Assembly: GCA_013398175.1 (NCBI GenBank)
Contig: VZRZ01003090.1
Coordinates: forward strand, 222,292 to 286,291
Length of the DNA: 64,000 nt
Source: Climacteris rufus
Taxonomy: Eukaryota; Chordata; Aves; Passeriformes; Climacteridae
Reading direction: 5' to 3'
The notes beneath the pieces were generated by a model. That model was not told the DNA's origin. It did no database searches and saw only the letters and a list, made by a program, of their open reading frames with translations. The translations under genes were made by a program, and so were the position numbers. Positions 51,456-61,945 of the stretch are shown here, one piece after another (position 1 is the stretch's first letter; every line of letters begins with the position of its first letter).

Positions 51456-53890
51456 ATTCCCGGCGCGGGGATGCTCCGCACTGCGTGAGCCGAGCGTGTT
51501 CCGGCCTGTGCTGCGGCAGGACGGCGCCGCTGCCGCACCTTGGCACCATACGAAACTGAAAGCGCTGTAAAGATCAGAAGTGTCTTATTCTGTGTGTGTC
51601 TCGCTGTTCTGTCCACTTCTTTGTCCTTAGAGTCTTTGCGAAGCTTGGAAATAAATCAAACTCCTCCTAGTATTTCCGTTCTGCAGGAGGCAATTCTTTT
51701 TCTATGCTTCTGAAGGACGAATTGCACCGTTTAAAATCAGACTAAGAGTGAAAAACAGCGGTGAACAGGAATTGGTGCCTTGCACAGCTTGGGTGGTGGT
51801 GAGCTCCCAGGGTCACCTCCTGCCCTGTCGTGACCTGCACGACTTTGGCTCTGGGTGTCACTGAGGGCCCTGGTGCTGTTGGGCCTCCCTCAAGATGCCC
51901 TTTTGCAGCACAGCACACCCTCAGGGCCCTGAAGCACAGGGTTTCTTCCTGTGCTTGAAAAATGATTCTCCAAAGTGCAGTTTTGCTTTTCCACTCACAG
52001 CTTCTGCTGCAAGGTTCACTTGTGACCCCTTCGCACCCTCGCTGTTCCCTTCCTGCCATCTCCCCAGCACAGCATCCTGAGCTGCAGTAACCCCGAGGCA
52101 TTGCCGTGCACGCTGCAGCATCCATCGTGCTGCTGTGGAGCTGGCAGCCCATGCGCGCTCCATGTGAGACCCAGAGCCCTGAGGGGAAGCTCCTGCTCTT
52201 CAGCAGAGCGGGGGCTGCCAGCAAGGGCTGAGGACAAATGCAGAGGAGACCCCACGGTGCAGCTGAGGTGTCTGCTCACAGCCACTCAGGCTCGAGCTCC
52301 CACAGCACTGATTGTCTCTCAGGAAGCCTTTGCAAACCTGAAGTCATACCAGCAGTGCTGCCAGGTCCCTGTTTAGTTGTCCACTGGTGCTTGATCTGGC
52401 TCCAGGGTGACATAACTGCATTGCTGTCAAATTAAGGTACACAAAATACAGCCCTTTCTGTGCTGCCTTTCTGTAGCTGTTGAGGTGCTTGATCAAACTG
52501 AGGTGATGGGGTGGATGATGTGTGACGTTTGTTTTGCTGCCACAAAACCAACAGGCAACATTTGTTTGAGCATATTTGTATGACTTTAAGAGCAGCCCAA
52601 GTGGTTGCAGACTAAAGGGCCAACTAGCCAGTATCCTGTTTCCAACCTGCAAGGACCTCTGTGGGGGTCTTTTCCAGACACCACACCAACCTTAGTGCTA
52701 TTTGTGCAGCCACCATACCTTCAGGTAGTACCTCCATTCTCTGCTTTGTGGTGACCCACATCCTCCTGTTCATTTTGCTTCCATCAGCCTCGTTCTTGCG
52801 ACTGAAGGTGAAGAGTGCATGTGTAGCTTCCACCCACCCTCTCTTCCACCTGTGGTCCCTGAAGTCTTTTTCTGTCCAGGTGAAGATTTCCAGGCCTGCT
52901 CAGACATTCCTTCAGTGAAGCTCCCTTCCGTCTGCAAGCACCCCCCTTCCCATGCTAAAGTCTCTGTGGGAGGCTGGTTAGGGGACACGAGTCATGCTGT
53001 TGTGGGAAAGGAAGGGTTTAAATCTCAGAATCTTCCACTCTCTGGGTTTCTGATTGTTTTACTCTTCCTGTGAGACAGAAGCTGTAGCTCAGTTTTCACA
53101 GGTTCCTCATGGTTCCTTCTCTGAGCTGTCAAATATTTGCTCAAGGGAAGGACCCAGGCCTCTGCTTTCCTCCTTGTGTCTGGGAGAGGCAGAAAGGTGT
53201 AAGCAGGAGCAGAGATCTCCCTGAGTGTAGGGGTCCCTACAAAGGGCTCCTTGTCCCAGTGTGCTGGAAAACTTTCAGGCCTGTGCTTGCTTTTTCAGAG
53301 GCAGATTCCTTAAACTTGTCTCCTCCATCACCTGAGACCACACAACAGGGAAGTCAGAACAGAGGAGGCCATTGCCCCATCTCGCACCAATTTTCTGTTA
53401 AAATATTAACTAGGAAATTATGCAAAGGACATCAGGATGTCATATTAACCTTGGGATGGTATGTGGCACAGCATCTGATTTAAAATATTGCCTCACCCTC
53501 AAACATCAAGAACTGGGAAAAAAGGTTGTGCTGGATCAGGGGCTAGATGATGTCCTTTGCACCAGGAGATGTGAGAGTCTGGCAATAGGGAAATTTCATG
53601 CACAAAGACACTTTGCACAGTGGCAATCAGTGGATCTTTGTTAGTAATGGATGAAGTACCTGGTTTGTTGTGAGAGGTTAAAAATCCTGTAGCAGTTTGT
53701 TCACTGTTTTAGGGCTACTGCACCCTAGGCCAAATGACACTTTTTGCAGGAAGGGGGAAATTGTTGCTCCTTTGAGATCAGCTGAGCACAGGGATAAGGT
53801 GTTTGAGTAGCACCTCAGAGCCCAGGTCTGCTGGATTCTGCTGGGTGCTGTACAGATGTTGGGAAACTCTTTAATAAACAGTGCTTAGTC
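51456..53890. other. Intergenic stretch downstream of U12
   Basis: No supported exon. In mammals the next gene past U12 is CYB5R3, but I see no part of it here. Sequence is moderately GC-rich to about 52,400, then unremarkable. Short overlapping open frames around 51,740-52,380 lack splice sites and known motifs. Confidence 0.5.
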
Positions 53891-53939
53891 TTGTGAATTC
53901 CTTTAACAGACAGGGCTTAGTCCTGTATTCCCTCCATCA

Positions 53940-54418
53940 GTGATTAATATATGCAAGTGGATATCTTAACCCTGAGAATAAAGACTGTGGGCCTAAGCAA
54001 CACAGATAAGTATGTACATCTTGGCCAGACCACATAGCTGGAATGCATTTGAGGAGAAGAAATTGTTTTTAGGAGTTTGTGACTATAAAAGGATAATTTG
54101 AGGAACGGGATGTTCCCCAACTGACCACCAGAAACAATCAAGAGACCCCTACTCTAATGTAAGTAAGTTCTGAGAAGTGATTTAAATATGTAAAATAATT
54201 CACGGGAATGTCTAGCATATATGTATGAGTTTCAGGAAATGTAATGAATGTGTATGCATTAGTTACATAGATACAAACTAGTGTTAGATAGCTGGGGACT
54301 GTTAGGAGGAGCAATGCCCCATGCACCCAGCACCAAAATAAAGTTATGCTTCTTTTCTAATACTGAAATGACAGCATTAGCGAGTTTTACTTTTCCCAAC
54401 ATTTTTGGTGACACAGGC
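53940..54418 (+). mobile_element. Probable solo LTR of an endogenous retrovirus
   Basis: The right half has LTR layout: an AATAAA signal at 54,337-54,342 within a CACCCAGCACC...AATAAAG context, a T-rich 3' part with GAGTTTTACTTTTCCCA, and an end in TTTTTGGTGACACA, which resembles the U5 end of avian ERVs. The left boundary is uncertain, perhaps the TG near 53,941. I found no gag, pol or env coding next to it and no clear target-site duplication, so a solo LTR is the best reading. Confidence 0.45.
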
Positions 54419-55313
54419 AGAGCAAAAAGTCTGCTTCTGATGTTCGGAGATACTGGGAAGTATATGTGAAGCATGTTAGAAAGGTTGCAGCAGTGCTTTT
54501 ATCCTTCTGAAGACTTTAAAATCAGTCTTTGAAATATGAAGCTTTGTGACTCGAGTGTTTTATCCTGGCAAAAACAATATTAAGGAGAGAAAAACCAAAG
54601 GAAAGGACACACACAAGGATATGCAGAAGTGACGAGCTTCAGAGATAAAACTGATGCACAGCATAGGACCAAACAGATTCAGGGAGCCACAAAAAAAATT
54701 AGGCTGAAAAATTTCTAAGCAGGTAAAAAATAAAGCATTTCAGCTTGCCATATGTGTAGTATTACACCTGTATAATCACATGGCATTTGGCTCAGGGTCA
54801 TGCTGAAACTTCTACTTGCCTGTACTGGGCAGCTTCCCTGTCATTTACCTTCTACAGCCCGGAAAAATGAAATATTAATGCACTGCTCACCTGAGTCTGC
54901 AGCAACTTACAAGGCATGAAAATCTTAACTATGGTAGTTCTTTCTTTTTGTGAAAGTTGTAGGAAATACGGTACAGATGTAGTTTTGCTTCACCTGCTCT
55001 ATTCCATAAGAAATATTTCCAATGAAGGTCTTTTACAGTCAGTTTCTCAGAATACTCGGGTTTTCCAAAAGCCAATTTTCTTGGACACACCTGGATCCCA
55101 GCTCATGTTGTCAGTGACCTGCAATATGCTTAAAGAATACCGAATTCCTGAGAGAAGCCAAGCAATTTGCTTGCAGAGAGCTGCACAGAAATTTGCCTTT
55201 CTAGGGGCCCATGTAGAAAATCCCAGGGAGTTTGTGCAGCCAAGGAAACTGATGGACTAGAACAAAGAACTGGAGAAAAGGACTCGGCAGGCACACAGCA
55301 GAATTTTGAGTAT
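54419..55313. other. Intergenic stretch with one unexplained open frame
   Basis: AT-rich sequence. A single 114-codon plus-strand open frame at 54,916-55,260 is free of stops but has no recognised motif and no clear splice or promoter context. I leave it as unassigned rather than calling a gene. Confidence 0.4.
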
Positions 55314-55319
55314 TTTATT
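55314..55319 (-). promoter_or_regulatory. Polyadenylation signal for the MIEAP-like gene
   Basis: TTTATT on the plus strand gives AATAAA on the gene strand about 405 nt after its stop codon, implying a 3' UTR of about 0.4 kb. Confidence 0.5.
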
Positions 55320-55723
55320 ATTTGTTAATTCTCAAGTTGCTCACGGAATACTCTGTCACACAAAATCACATAAAAATGCATTTGCCTTATTGCATTCCCT
55401 TTATGCCATGGAATACAACTTTTAGAGCTCTTTGGTCAAAAGCTGTGGCACGTGTGTAGCTGAAGGGCTTTGGGAGAGGTGAATTGCACAGATGTGGGAA
55501 AGCAGCTGAGTGCTAAAAGGGAGGTGGCATTCTGAGGACACAACTGGAATATCTTCAATTTTTAATACATGTTTGTTAATAATGATTTATCCTAGGTGTC
55601 CCAAGCTGGGGATGTCTAACTTACTAGCTCTGAAAAGCAGGCAGTTCATGGGAGAAAGAAAAGCAGGGTATTGCATAGCAGCTGTTTCATCTTCTTATGC
55701 TATATAAGTGATTAGCCTGATTC

Positions 55724-58700
55724 TCAAAACATGTTGCTTTCATCCCAGACTACACCTTTCACAGCAATTTCCTCCCCACATTTCATTATGGGCCACAAAA
55801 ATACTGGGTTTTTCCAGTCTGCCACATCTTTCTTGTCCACGTGCTCTGAATTCCTTCTGTCCATGTTCCAGTCAGCTTTAATTGGTGAGTCCTGAAGAAG
55901 CAGCAAACAATAAATTTGACAGCAGTGGAGCAAGAACTGGTTTTGACTTCTAGTTCCTGTGGGCATGTCAGCTTCCTGAAAATCAAATGAGAACAGTTTT
56001 TAAAGCTTTGTAACGTTATGTTGACGTGTTGTTACATTACCTTCCTGCTCTCATTCTGTGCAGCTGCTCCACATGAACGCAGCACTCGAGAACCTCACTT
56101 GTCAAAGCTGATGGTACCGGTTGAGCAGGACATGCAGGGGTCCCAAGGTCACTTTAAAGGTTCTTTTATTTACTAAGTCCTGGCTTCTGGACTGTGCCAG
56201 CATCCAGCAACTCTCTCTATTTCCTCAGAGAGACATCTGCAAAGCTTGATGAGACCGAGCTTTTGGAAAGGCCCAGCAAGCTGTAAAAGGAGGAAGCTCC
56301 TCTTTGGAAGTTTCATGTATACGTGATATATATGTCATATCTTCCATTAAAAAAACCCCACTAGAGCATAGTCCATTTGGATAGCAATATCAGGCCTCTG
56401 TGCACATCAACAGTATGTGCAAGCTTTCCCCTGCCTCCCCAGGGGTTTGGCTGCTTGTGTTCAAGGTCAGCTCTGATTTAGCATGGCCATATAACCTTGA
56501 ATTCAACTCCTGCGATGACAGCCAAGCTGGCAGAAAGGGTGGTGTGAGAGGGACTTATGAGAAGCCCCATCTTCACCCACAGACCGGCCGCCACTTGACC
56601 CGGGAGCAGAGTGGGGGCTGGGTGCTTGCCTGAGCTGTGATGTTGGGATGTCTGTGCCCAGCCTTGCTAATCCTGACCCACAGACCAACTTCACTGCTCG
56701 GTCATTGTGAGTGTGTCTGTTGGTCACCAGTCTGTGGCTGACCCTGACCACCACCAACAGTCCTGCTCTTTGCTCCTTGCTTGGGTACAGTAGGGCTGTG
56801 CCTTTGTTGGTAAGGGCACGACCCTGCCTGTCTTGCTGTACTTCCCTTACAAGGTTACATGTACATGAGAATATTTTGGGGCTATATGGGTTGGAAGCAC
56901 CTCGCCAGAAGTGGAAAACAACCTCAAGCAGAAGGGAGAGCTCTGATTTTTTTAGATAAGAAGCTGCACAGAAAATTGAACCACTGTCTTCGTTCCTGGG
57001 CTGTGTCTTTACTCACTTCAACAATCTTCATGGAAATTGCTGAGTTGTTTTTGTAATAGTGTTGTCTGAAGAGATTCCTTATTTCTCGCATCATCACCTA
57101 CAGAATAATCATAGCACAAAGCAGGCTGTTATCATGTGGTATGGGAATTTTTGTTTGTCACATTGTGTCAGTCAGTAATGGACAAGTCACTCATTTCAAG
57201 CTTTGGAGGAAAGTCCCATAAAAGCAACATAAGGCTGGAAAAAGCCTTCTGTGCTCATATATGCCTCACCCAGCTGGACAATCCAGACATGCCATGTATG
57301 GTTGCGTATCATGGGACATGGAATCATATAATATTGGAAGGGTCCCGCAAGGATCAAGTCCAGCTCCCTGCTTCTTACAGGAACAGTTTAACTCTCAAAG
57401 AGAAAGACCTGTTTTTCATCCACTGCTGCTCTCAGGGTTGCTGGAACTTAGCTTTCTACATCCCCAGGCCTCTCAGCTCATAAGTTATTCCCAGTGTCAT
57501 TGCTGACAGATTTTGAGCAATGTCCTTAGCAGAAGCAAACGTCTAAATGAATGGCAGATACAGATAGCCCTTTTACACAGAAACATAAAATACCTGATTG
57601 CTGTAGAACACACTGTCATTCAAAGATAGCATGTCAAAAGCTTTCATCATGTCAGCTGCTCTCTGCTGTATATTTTTCTCACAGGCACCAAACAGCTTCT
57701 GCAGTGCAAAGACAATAGCTGATTACAGCAGCAATCACAGTGAAACCAGAGGTGTAATGTAAAAAGCATGTGCTGAGAACACATCTGCTTTAGAGTAAAT
57801 TGTAGGGTCACTAATTGATTGAAATATGTCTTCAATACCTGTGAAACAGTTTCTTCAAGCAACTTTCATAATGAAGCCCACTCTTCAGCATCTGTGGGGC
57901 CTTATCATCACAATCAATGTTAATAATGGCCTCATCTCAGTCTTGTCCTTTAAGGTAATACCAGTTTGGTATTTTCCTTCAGATTTGCCCAGCATCAGAG
58001 CAGTGAGTCAGACATCAAAACGAGGTCTCCCAGCTATTTGTTCAAGCATTAGCATAAGCAAACTGGACTGTTTTCCCATTTGTGCTTAACATATGCGAGA
58101 TGTGGGACTGGTATTTGAATGTGCCCCTCTGAAAGGCAGGAGGATGAAAGTCACTGTCAGTTTGATCTCTACAGCATTCCACAAGCCCAGCTGAGCTGGA
58201 AAATCAGAGACCTAAATCTAGGACCCAACCCTGTCTGGTACAGAAATACAGATACTCAAGGTGTACCCTATATGGCTACACTGTATTGATCTGGTAAGAA
58301 TCAAGTGGAGAAAATGGGCGCGAACAAACCTTAATGATGTCACTGCCTTTTTCGTATGTCCAGGGGTGGAGTTTAGAGCTCCTGACCTTCTCCCATTCCT
58401 GGAGCCGGAGCATCTCGTAGCTCTGCAGCACAGCAGACAAATGTGAAGGGTCGTTGATGTCCTCAGAGTTCTGGTGCATGGCCATTACTTTAGACAAGAG
58501 CTCTTTATTTCTAGGGCCAGAAGGATATTAAAAAACATATCTAAGACAAGATGAAACAATGAATAAATGTCACTATTTTACTTATTAAGCTGTTTCATGG
58601 ATCCCATGTTTTCTACAATGCACCTCACAACTATATTATATAGCTGGCAAGCAGCTTTTTTGTGGGAAATAATGCCTTCTCAGCTCAGTTTTGCATGATC

Positions 58701-61615
58701 ACAGTGGAATCTGATCAGTGGCATCTCGACTGGGTCACTGTAGACTGATTCTTTTACTCTTTGTTTAACTGGTTATCCTGAGAATGTCTCCTTCCCCTTG
58801 CAGAGCAACCCAAGCCATCCTCCAGAAATCAGTTACAAAGAGATGCTGGCAGGTTGAAAGTCTTGAGAGAGGATGTCCAGGCTGTCTGGTCAGAGTCCCC
58901 AAGGACAGGAGAATGCAAGAAATGTGCACCTTTTCAGTGTAGAAACACACAGTAAGTCCAAAATATGAATAAATACCTTACCTTGCCTCTAGCGTTTTGC
59001 CCTTCTCTTTCAGCCTCTCATTTTCCGCTTTCAGCATCTCATTTTCCTCTTTCAGCATCTCATTTTCCTCTTTATTCTGATGCTGTATTCTAACTGCACT
59101 TCCAGGTAATGCTCTGAAACAGATCAGTGAGATGTCTTTTTTTGTACTTGGACACTGGCACAACATGAATAATCTGAATTCCAGAAAAAAAGCTCTGAGG
59201 TGGGAAAGTGCAGAGCATCCAGGAAAAACTCTAGGGGAGCTTAACAACCTCCCCTGAAAGCCCCCACACAGAGTTTATCCTCAAATCAAGTGGAAAGTTA
59301 TTTACATCAGAAGAAATAAAGGTGTGGTTGTGAGTATCATAATGATTTTCCCTTCTTGTATAGATTATTATTATAAAGAATCACATTACCTGTTGTGATG
59401 AAGCTGATGTGGTAGTAGAGTATTAACAGCATCGGTCAAAGTTCTGTTATCATTGTCCATCCATCCATAAGGGGAAGAAAGAAATAATAAACCACATTGC
59501 AATCAGTGAGAAAAATATGCATTAGAGTCTTAAAAAATGCACAAGCTCAACTTTCTCCCTCCAATTTCTGGTCAGCCCAAAGGGAAAAGAAGTCTAGAGA
59601 CCAAAACATCTTGAGGCTGTTTTTTTCCATGTGAGTGGTTTGTGATTCTGAGAGTCAATACCAATAATGGAAATAAAATACTCCCAAAGTGTAAGATCTG
59701 CATGTTACATGGTGCAAACCAAACAGCTTCTGTAAATTGTTTCTGGGTTCCCAGTATAGCCTGGGCAAAATTTGTTGCTAACTCAGAGCCCTCCCTGTGT
59801 CTGGCTGACTTGTAATCTTCTGTCCAACCTGCCCTAGTGTGCACTAGCTACAGTTACTCATCAGGGGCCACACTAAACAGTGTCATTTCTGGTCACTGGA
59901 CTCTCACATTATTCTGTTTTCCACCTTTGTTATCCTATCAAACACATCCTTCAGGATTGAGGTCAGGTCTTCAGAGGCTGATGGCTGCTGTGAGTTGTCA
60001 GATGTATGTCTGAGGAAAAAAGAAAAGTGAATTCTTATAATGAAGGAGGAAAAGAACACATCCTTGAAACAAGTACCTTCTGATAGACACTCCTGTGAGC
60101 AGAGGATGCATCCATGCCAGCAAATGGATCAGAGACAAGACAAAGCCTCCAGGTCACACTGGGATGCAGATTTGGCACAAGTGAGTTAGCACTCTGCCAG
60201 ATAATGCCTAATACAGCTCAGAGGACTTCACAGGCCAGGGTATGCCAAAAGTAGGAGGGTTTGAGTAATCATTTCTAACTCAGACCTGCAGAGTGTGGGG
60301 AACAGCAAATGCAGGTGACTGTTCTGCTAAAACCAACTTTGCAATATATGAGTGTGGGTTTTTTTTAATAGAGAAGTACAAAGCTCTGTGTTCTCAAGGT
60401 AATTTTTTATTTCTACAACTATTTTGTGTCCTGTTTGCTAATGAGGACTATTATTACAGAGACTATTACAGGACTATTATTACAGAGACAGCCCCACATT
60501 AAGGTGTTCCTGAAGCTCGTATCCAGGTGGAGCAGAGAGCAAACTTGTCCCTGCAACCAGATGTCAGAGAAGGCCTAAGCATAAGGCTTTACCTTTGGTT
60601 TATGACAGCAGAAGCCTGCACAGCTGCTGTAAGGCACTGTGCTGTCCCTCTCTCTCAGCATTGTTCTCTCCCACTAAAGCACATTTTGGTTTTGTTTACT
60701 TGGATGGATTCCTTTCCAGTTAAACCACTTCACTTCCAGTCTTTCACTGAAGACACTTTTTTTTTTGTTCTTTAAGCTCAACAATCCAGTGAAAAATTTG
60801 CATTTTAGTGAGCCTTTCTCTGCAAAATTGATGAGCTCAGAGTCTGAGTCCCAAATCCCAGATCTTATTACCATATTTATACTGATCTTTCCAGTTTCTC
60901 TTCCTCTTGCACCAATTGCCTCACACTTTGGAGGTGAACTTGAGCAGAATTTGAGGACAGTAACTATCTCTGATGGGTAGAAAGGTTAGAAAGCAGAAAA
61001 CAGAACTTTTACTGAAATATTTCAAATCAGAAAATGTTTGCAGTTCTGCACTCATACAAACTCCAAGAAACTTTCTAGAAATATTCAGACCTACTAAGGT
61101 TAAATAAATTTATCCAGAGACATCCCCTGTGTAACATACCTGCTGCCTTCTGCAGTCATATTTCTGGGGTCAGTGTCCTCACACTGTCCTCCCACTACCT
61201 CTCCTCTGCTGTGGCCAGAAACATTGGGTGTTTCCAACCCCCCTGTTCCACTGTAGCCAGAAACACTGGATGGAGTGATTCTCTCTCCTGTGCTGTAGCC
61301 AGAAATATTGGATGGATTGATCCTCTCTCCTGTGCTGTAGCCAGAAGCATTGGATGTATCCATCACCTCTCCTGTGCTGTAGCCAGAAACACTGGATGGA
61401 GTGATCCTCTCTCCTGTGCTGTAGTCAGCAACACTGGATGGAGTGATCCTCTCTCCTGTGCTGTAGTCAGCAACACTGGATGGAGTGATCCTCTCTCCTG
61501 TGCTGTAGCCAGAAACACTGGATGGAGTGATCCTCTCTCCTGTGCTGTAGCCAGGAGCGTTGCGTCTATCCCACGCTCCTGTTTTGCTGTAGCCAGAGCC
61601 ATGGTATCTCTTCAT
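55724..61615 (-). CDS. Uncharacterised repeat protein with MIEAP/SPATA18-like C-terminal domain
   Basis: Eight exons in transcript order: 61,615-61,140, 60,009-59,908, 59,443-59,390, 59,113-58,982, 58,510-58,330, 57,698-57,594, 57,097-57,017 and 55,975-55,724. They total 1,383 nt, 460 aa, all GT-AG with consistent phases. Residues 7-146 are ten 14-aa repeats (consensus SGYSTGERITPSSV), Ser/Thr-rich and probably disordered. Residues about 227-255 form a charged coiled coil with EENEMLK twice, then AENERLK. From about 256 the protein is helical and globular: DPSHLSAVLQSYEMLRLQEW, then LLHCCQIYCLLLLQDSPIKADW, and PVFLWPIMKCGEEIAVKGVVWDE at the end. Those last two segments resemble the C-terminal domain of mitochondria-eating protein (SPATA18). 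That assignment is from memory of the family pattern. Mammalian SPATA18 lies elsewhere, so this would be a paralogue. It diverges from an HSPA12-like gene. Confidence 0.7.
57321..57400 (-). mobile_element. CR1 LINE 3'-end fragment
   Basis: GAATCATATAATATTGGAAG followed by GGTCCCGCAAGGATCAAGTCCAGCTCC matches the reverse complement of the avian CR1 3' terminus, with its short tail repeat at the left. It is in the intron between exons 6 and 7 of the MIEAP-like gene, so in the same orientation as that gene. Only the last 80 bp or so are recognisable. Confidence 0.7.
59000..59063 (-). repeat. 21-bp tandem duplication encoding coiled-coil heptads
   Basis: GAGGAAAATGAGATGCTGAAA occurs twice in a row in exon 4 of the MIEAP-like gene, followed by a third, diverged copy. 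Each copy encodes one heptad (EENEMLK, EENEMLK, AENERLK), so the coiled coil grew by in-frame duplication of 21 bp. Confidence 0.85.
61178..61597 (-). repeat. Coding minisatellite, ten 42-bp units
   Basis: Ten in-frame 42-bp units lie inside exon 1 of the MIEAP-like gene, exactly 420 bp. Central units are nearly identical at DNA level (SGYSTGERITPSSV or ADYSTGERITPSSV). The outermost units at both ends have diverged (SGYSKTGAWDRRNA first, SGHSRGEVVGGQCE last), as in arrays that expand from the middle. No unit has a frameshift or stop, so the protein frame is being maintained. Confidence 0.92.
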
Positions 61616-61789
61616 GGCTTTACAGCAGCAGAAAATGTTTGTTGAAATGTGTGGGCAGCACCGTGGACAGTCCGTGCTGCCGGGAGTGCAGAAACCTACT
61701 GATAAGACAGTTTCCTAACAAAGGCAATTTGCTGTTTTGAAAGGCACTTTGCTCAGAAGCAAGCCCTGCCTCTTTACTGGAAAAGGCAC

Positions 61790-61797
61790 TATTTATA
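61790..61797 (-). promoter_or_regulatory. TATA box for the MIEAP-like gene
   Basis: TATTTATA on the plus strand reads TATAAATA on the minus strand, within CTATAAATAG. It is 175 bp upstream of the start codon, implying a 5' UTR of roughly 140-150 nt if used directly. Confidence 0.55.
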
Positions 61798-61870
61798 GTA
61801 TGTGTAGAGTAACACCTATTTCCAGTAAATGCTATGAGGGGAAGTTGTCCTTCACCCTGCAGTTATCAGT

Positions 61871-61882
61871 CCTTTCAGTTTC
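61871..61882 (-). promoter_or_regulatory. ISRE/IRF-element-like motif in the divergent promoter
   Basis: CCTTTCAGTTTC reads GAAACTGAAAGG on the minus strand, matching the IRF-binding core GAAANNGAAA. It is about 75 bp upstream of the minus-strand TATA box and about 64 bp upstream of the HSPA12-like start codon. That is typical of interferon-stimulated genes, but a single short motif can occur by chance. Confidence 0.5.
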
Positions 61883-61945
61883 AGTTCAGTCCCATTTGTT
61901 CACTCCTCTAGCTCCAGAGCTACACACCTCTGCACTGCAGTGGCC

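Larger units (their letters stand above)
61616..61945. promoter_or_regulatory. Divergent promoter of the MIEAP-like and HSPA12-like genes
   Basis: The 330 bp between the two start codons is not a CpG island. It has a minus-strand TATA box and an interferon-response-like element, both noted separately. The arrangement would allow one regulatory region to drive both genes. Confidence 0.55.

Noticed and set aside
61211..61645. A plus-strand frame with repeated CAVARNTGWSDPLS
   Set aside because: It is the antisense of the 42-bp coding repeat. Any period divisible by three stays open on several frames. The minus-strand reading has a start codon, a donor and seven further in-phase exons.
61940..61945. 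Starting the HSPA12-like protein two codons earlier at GTG
   Set aside because: The codon is GTG, not ATG. The ATG at 61,946 in GGCCATGG is a good start context.
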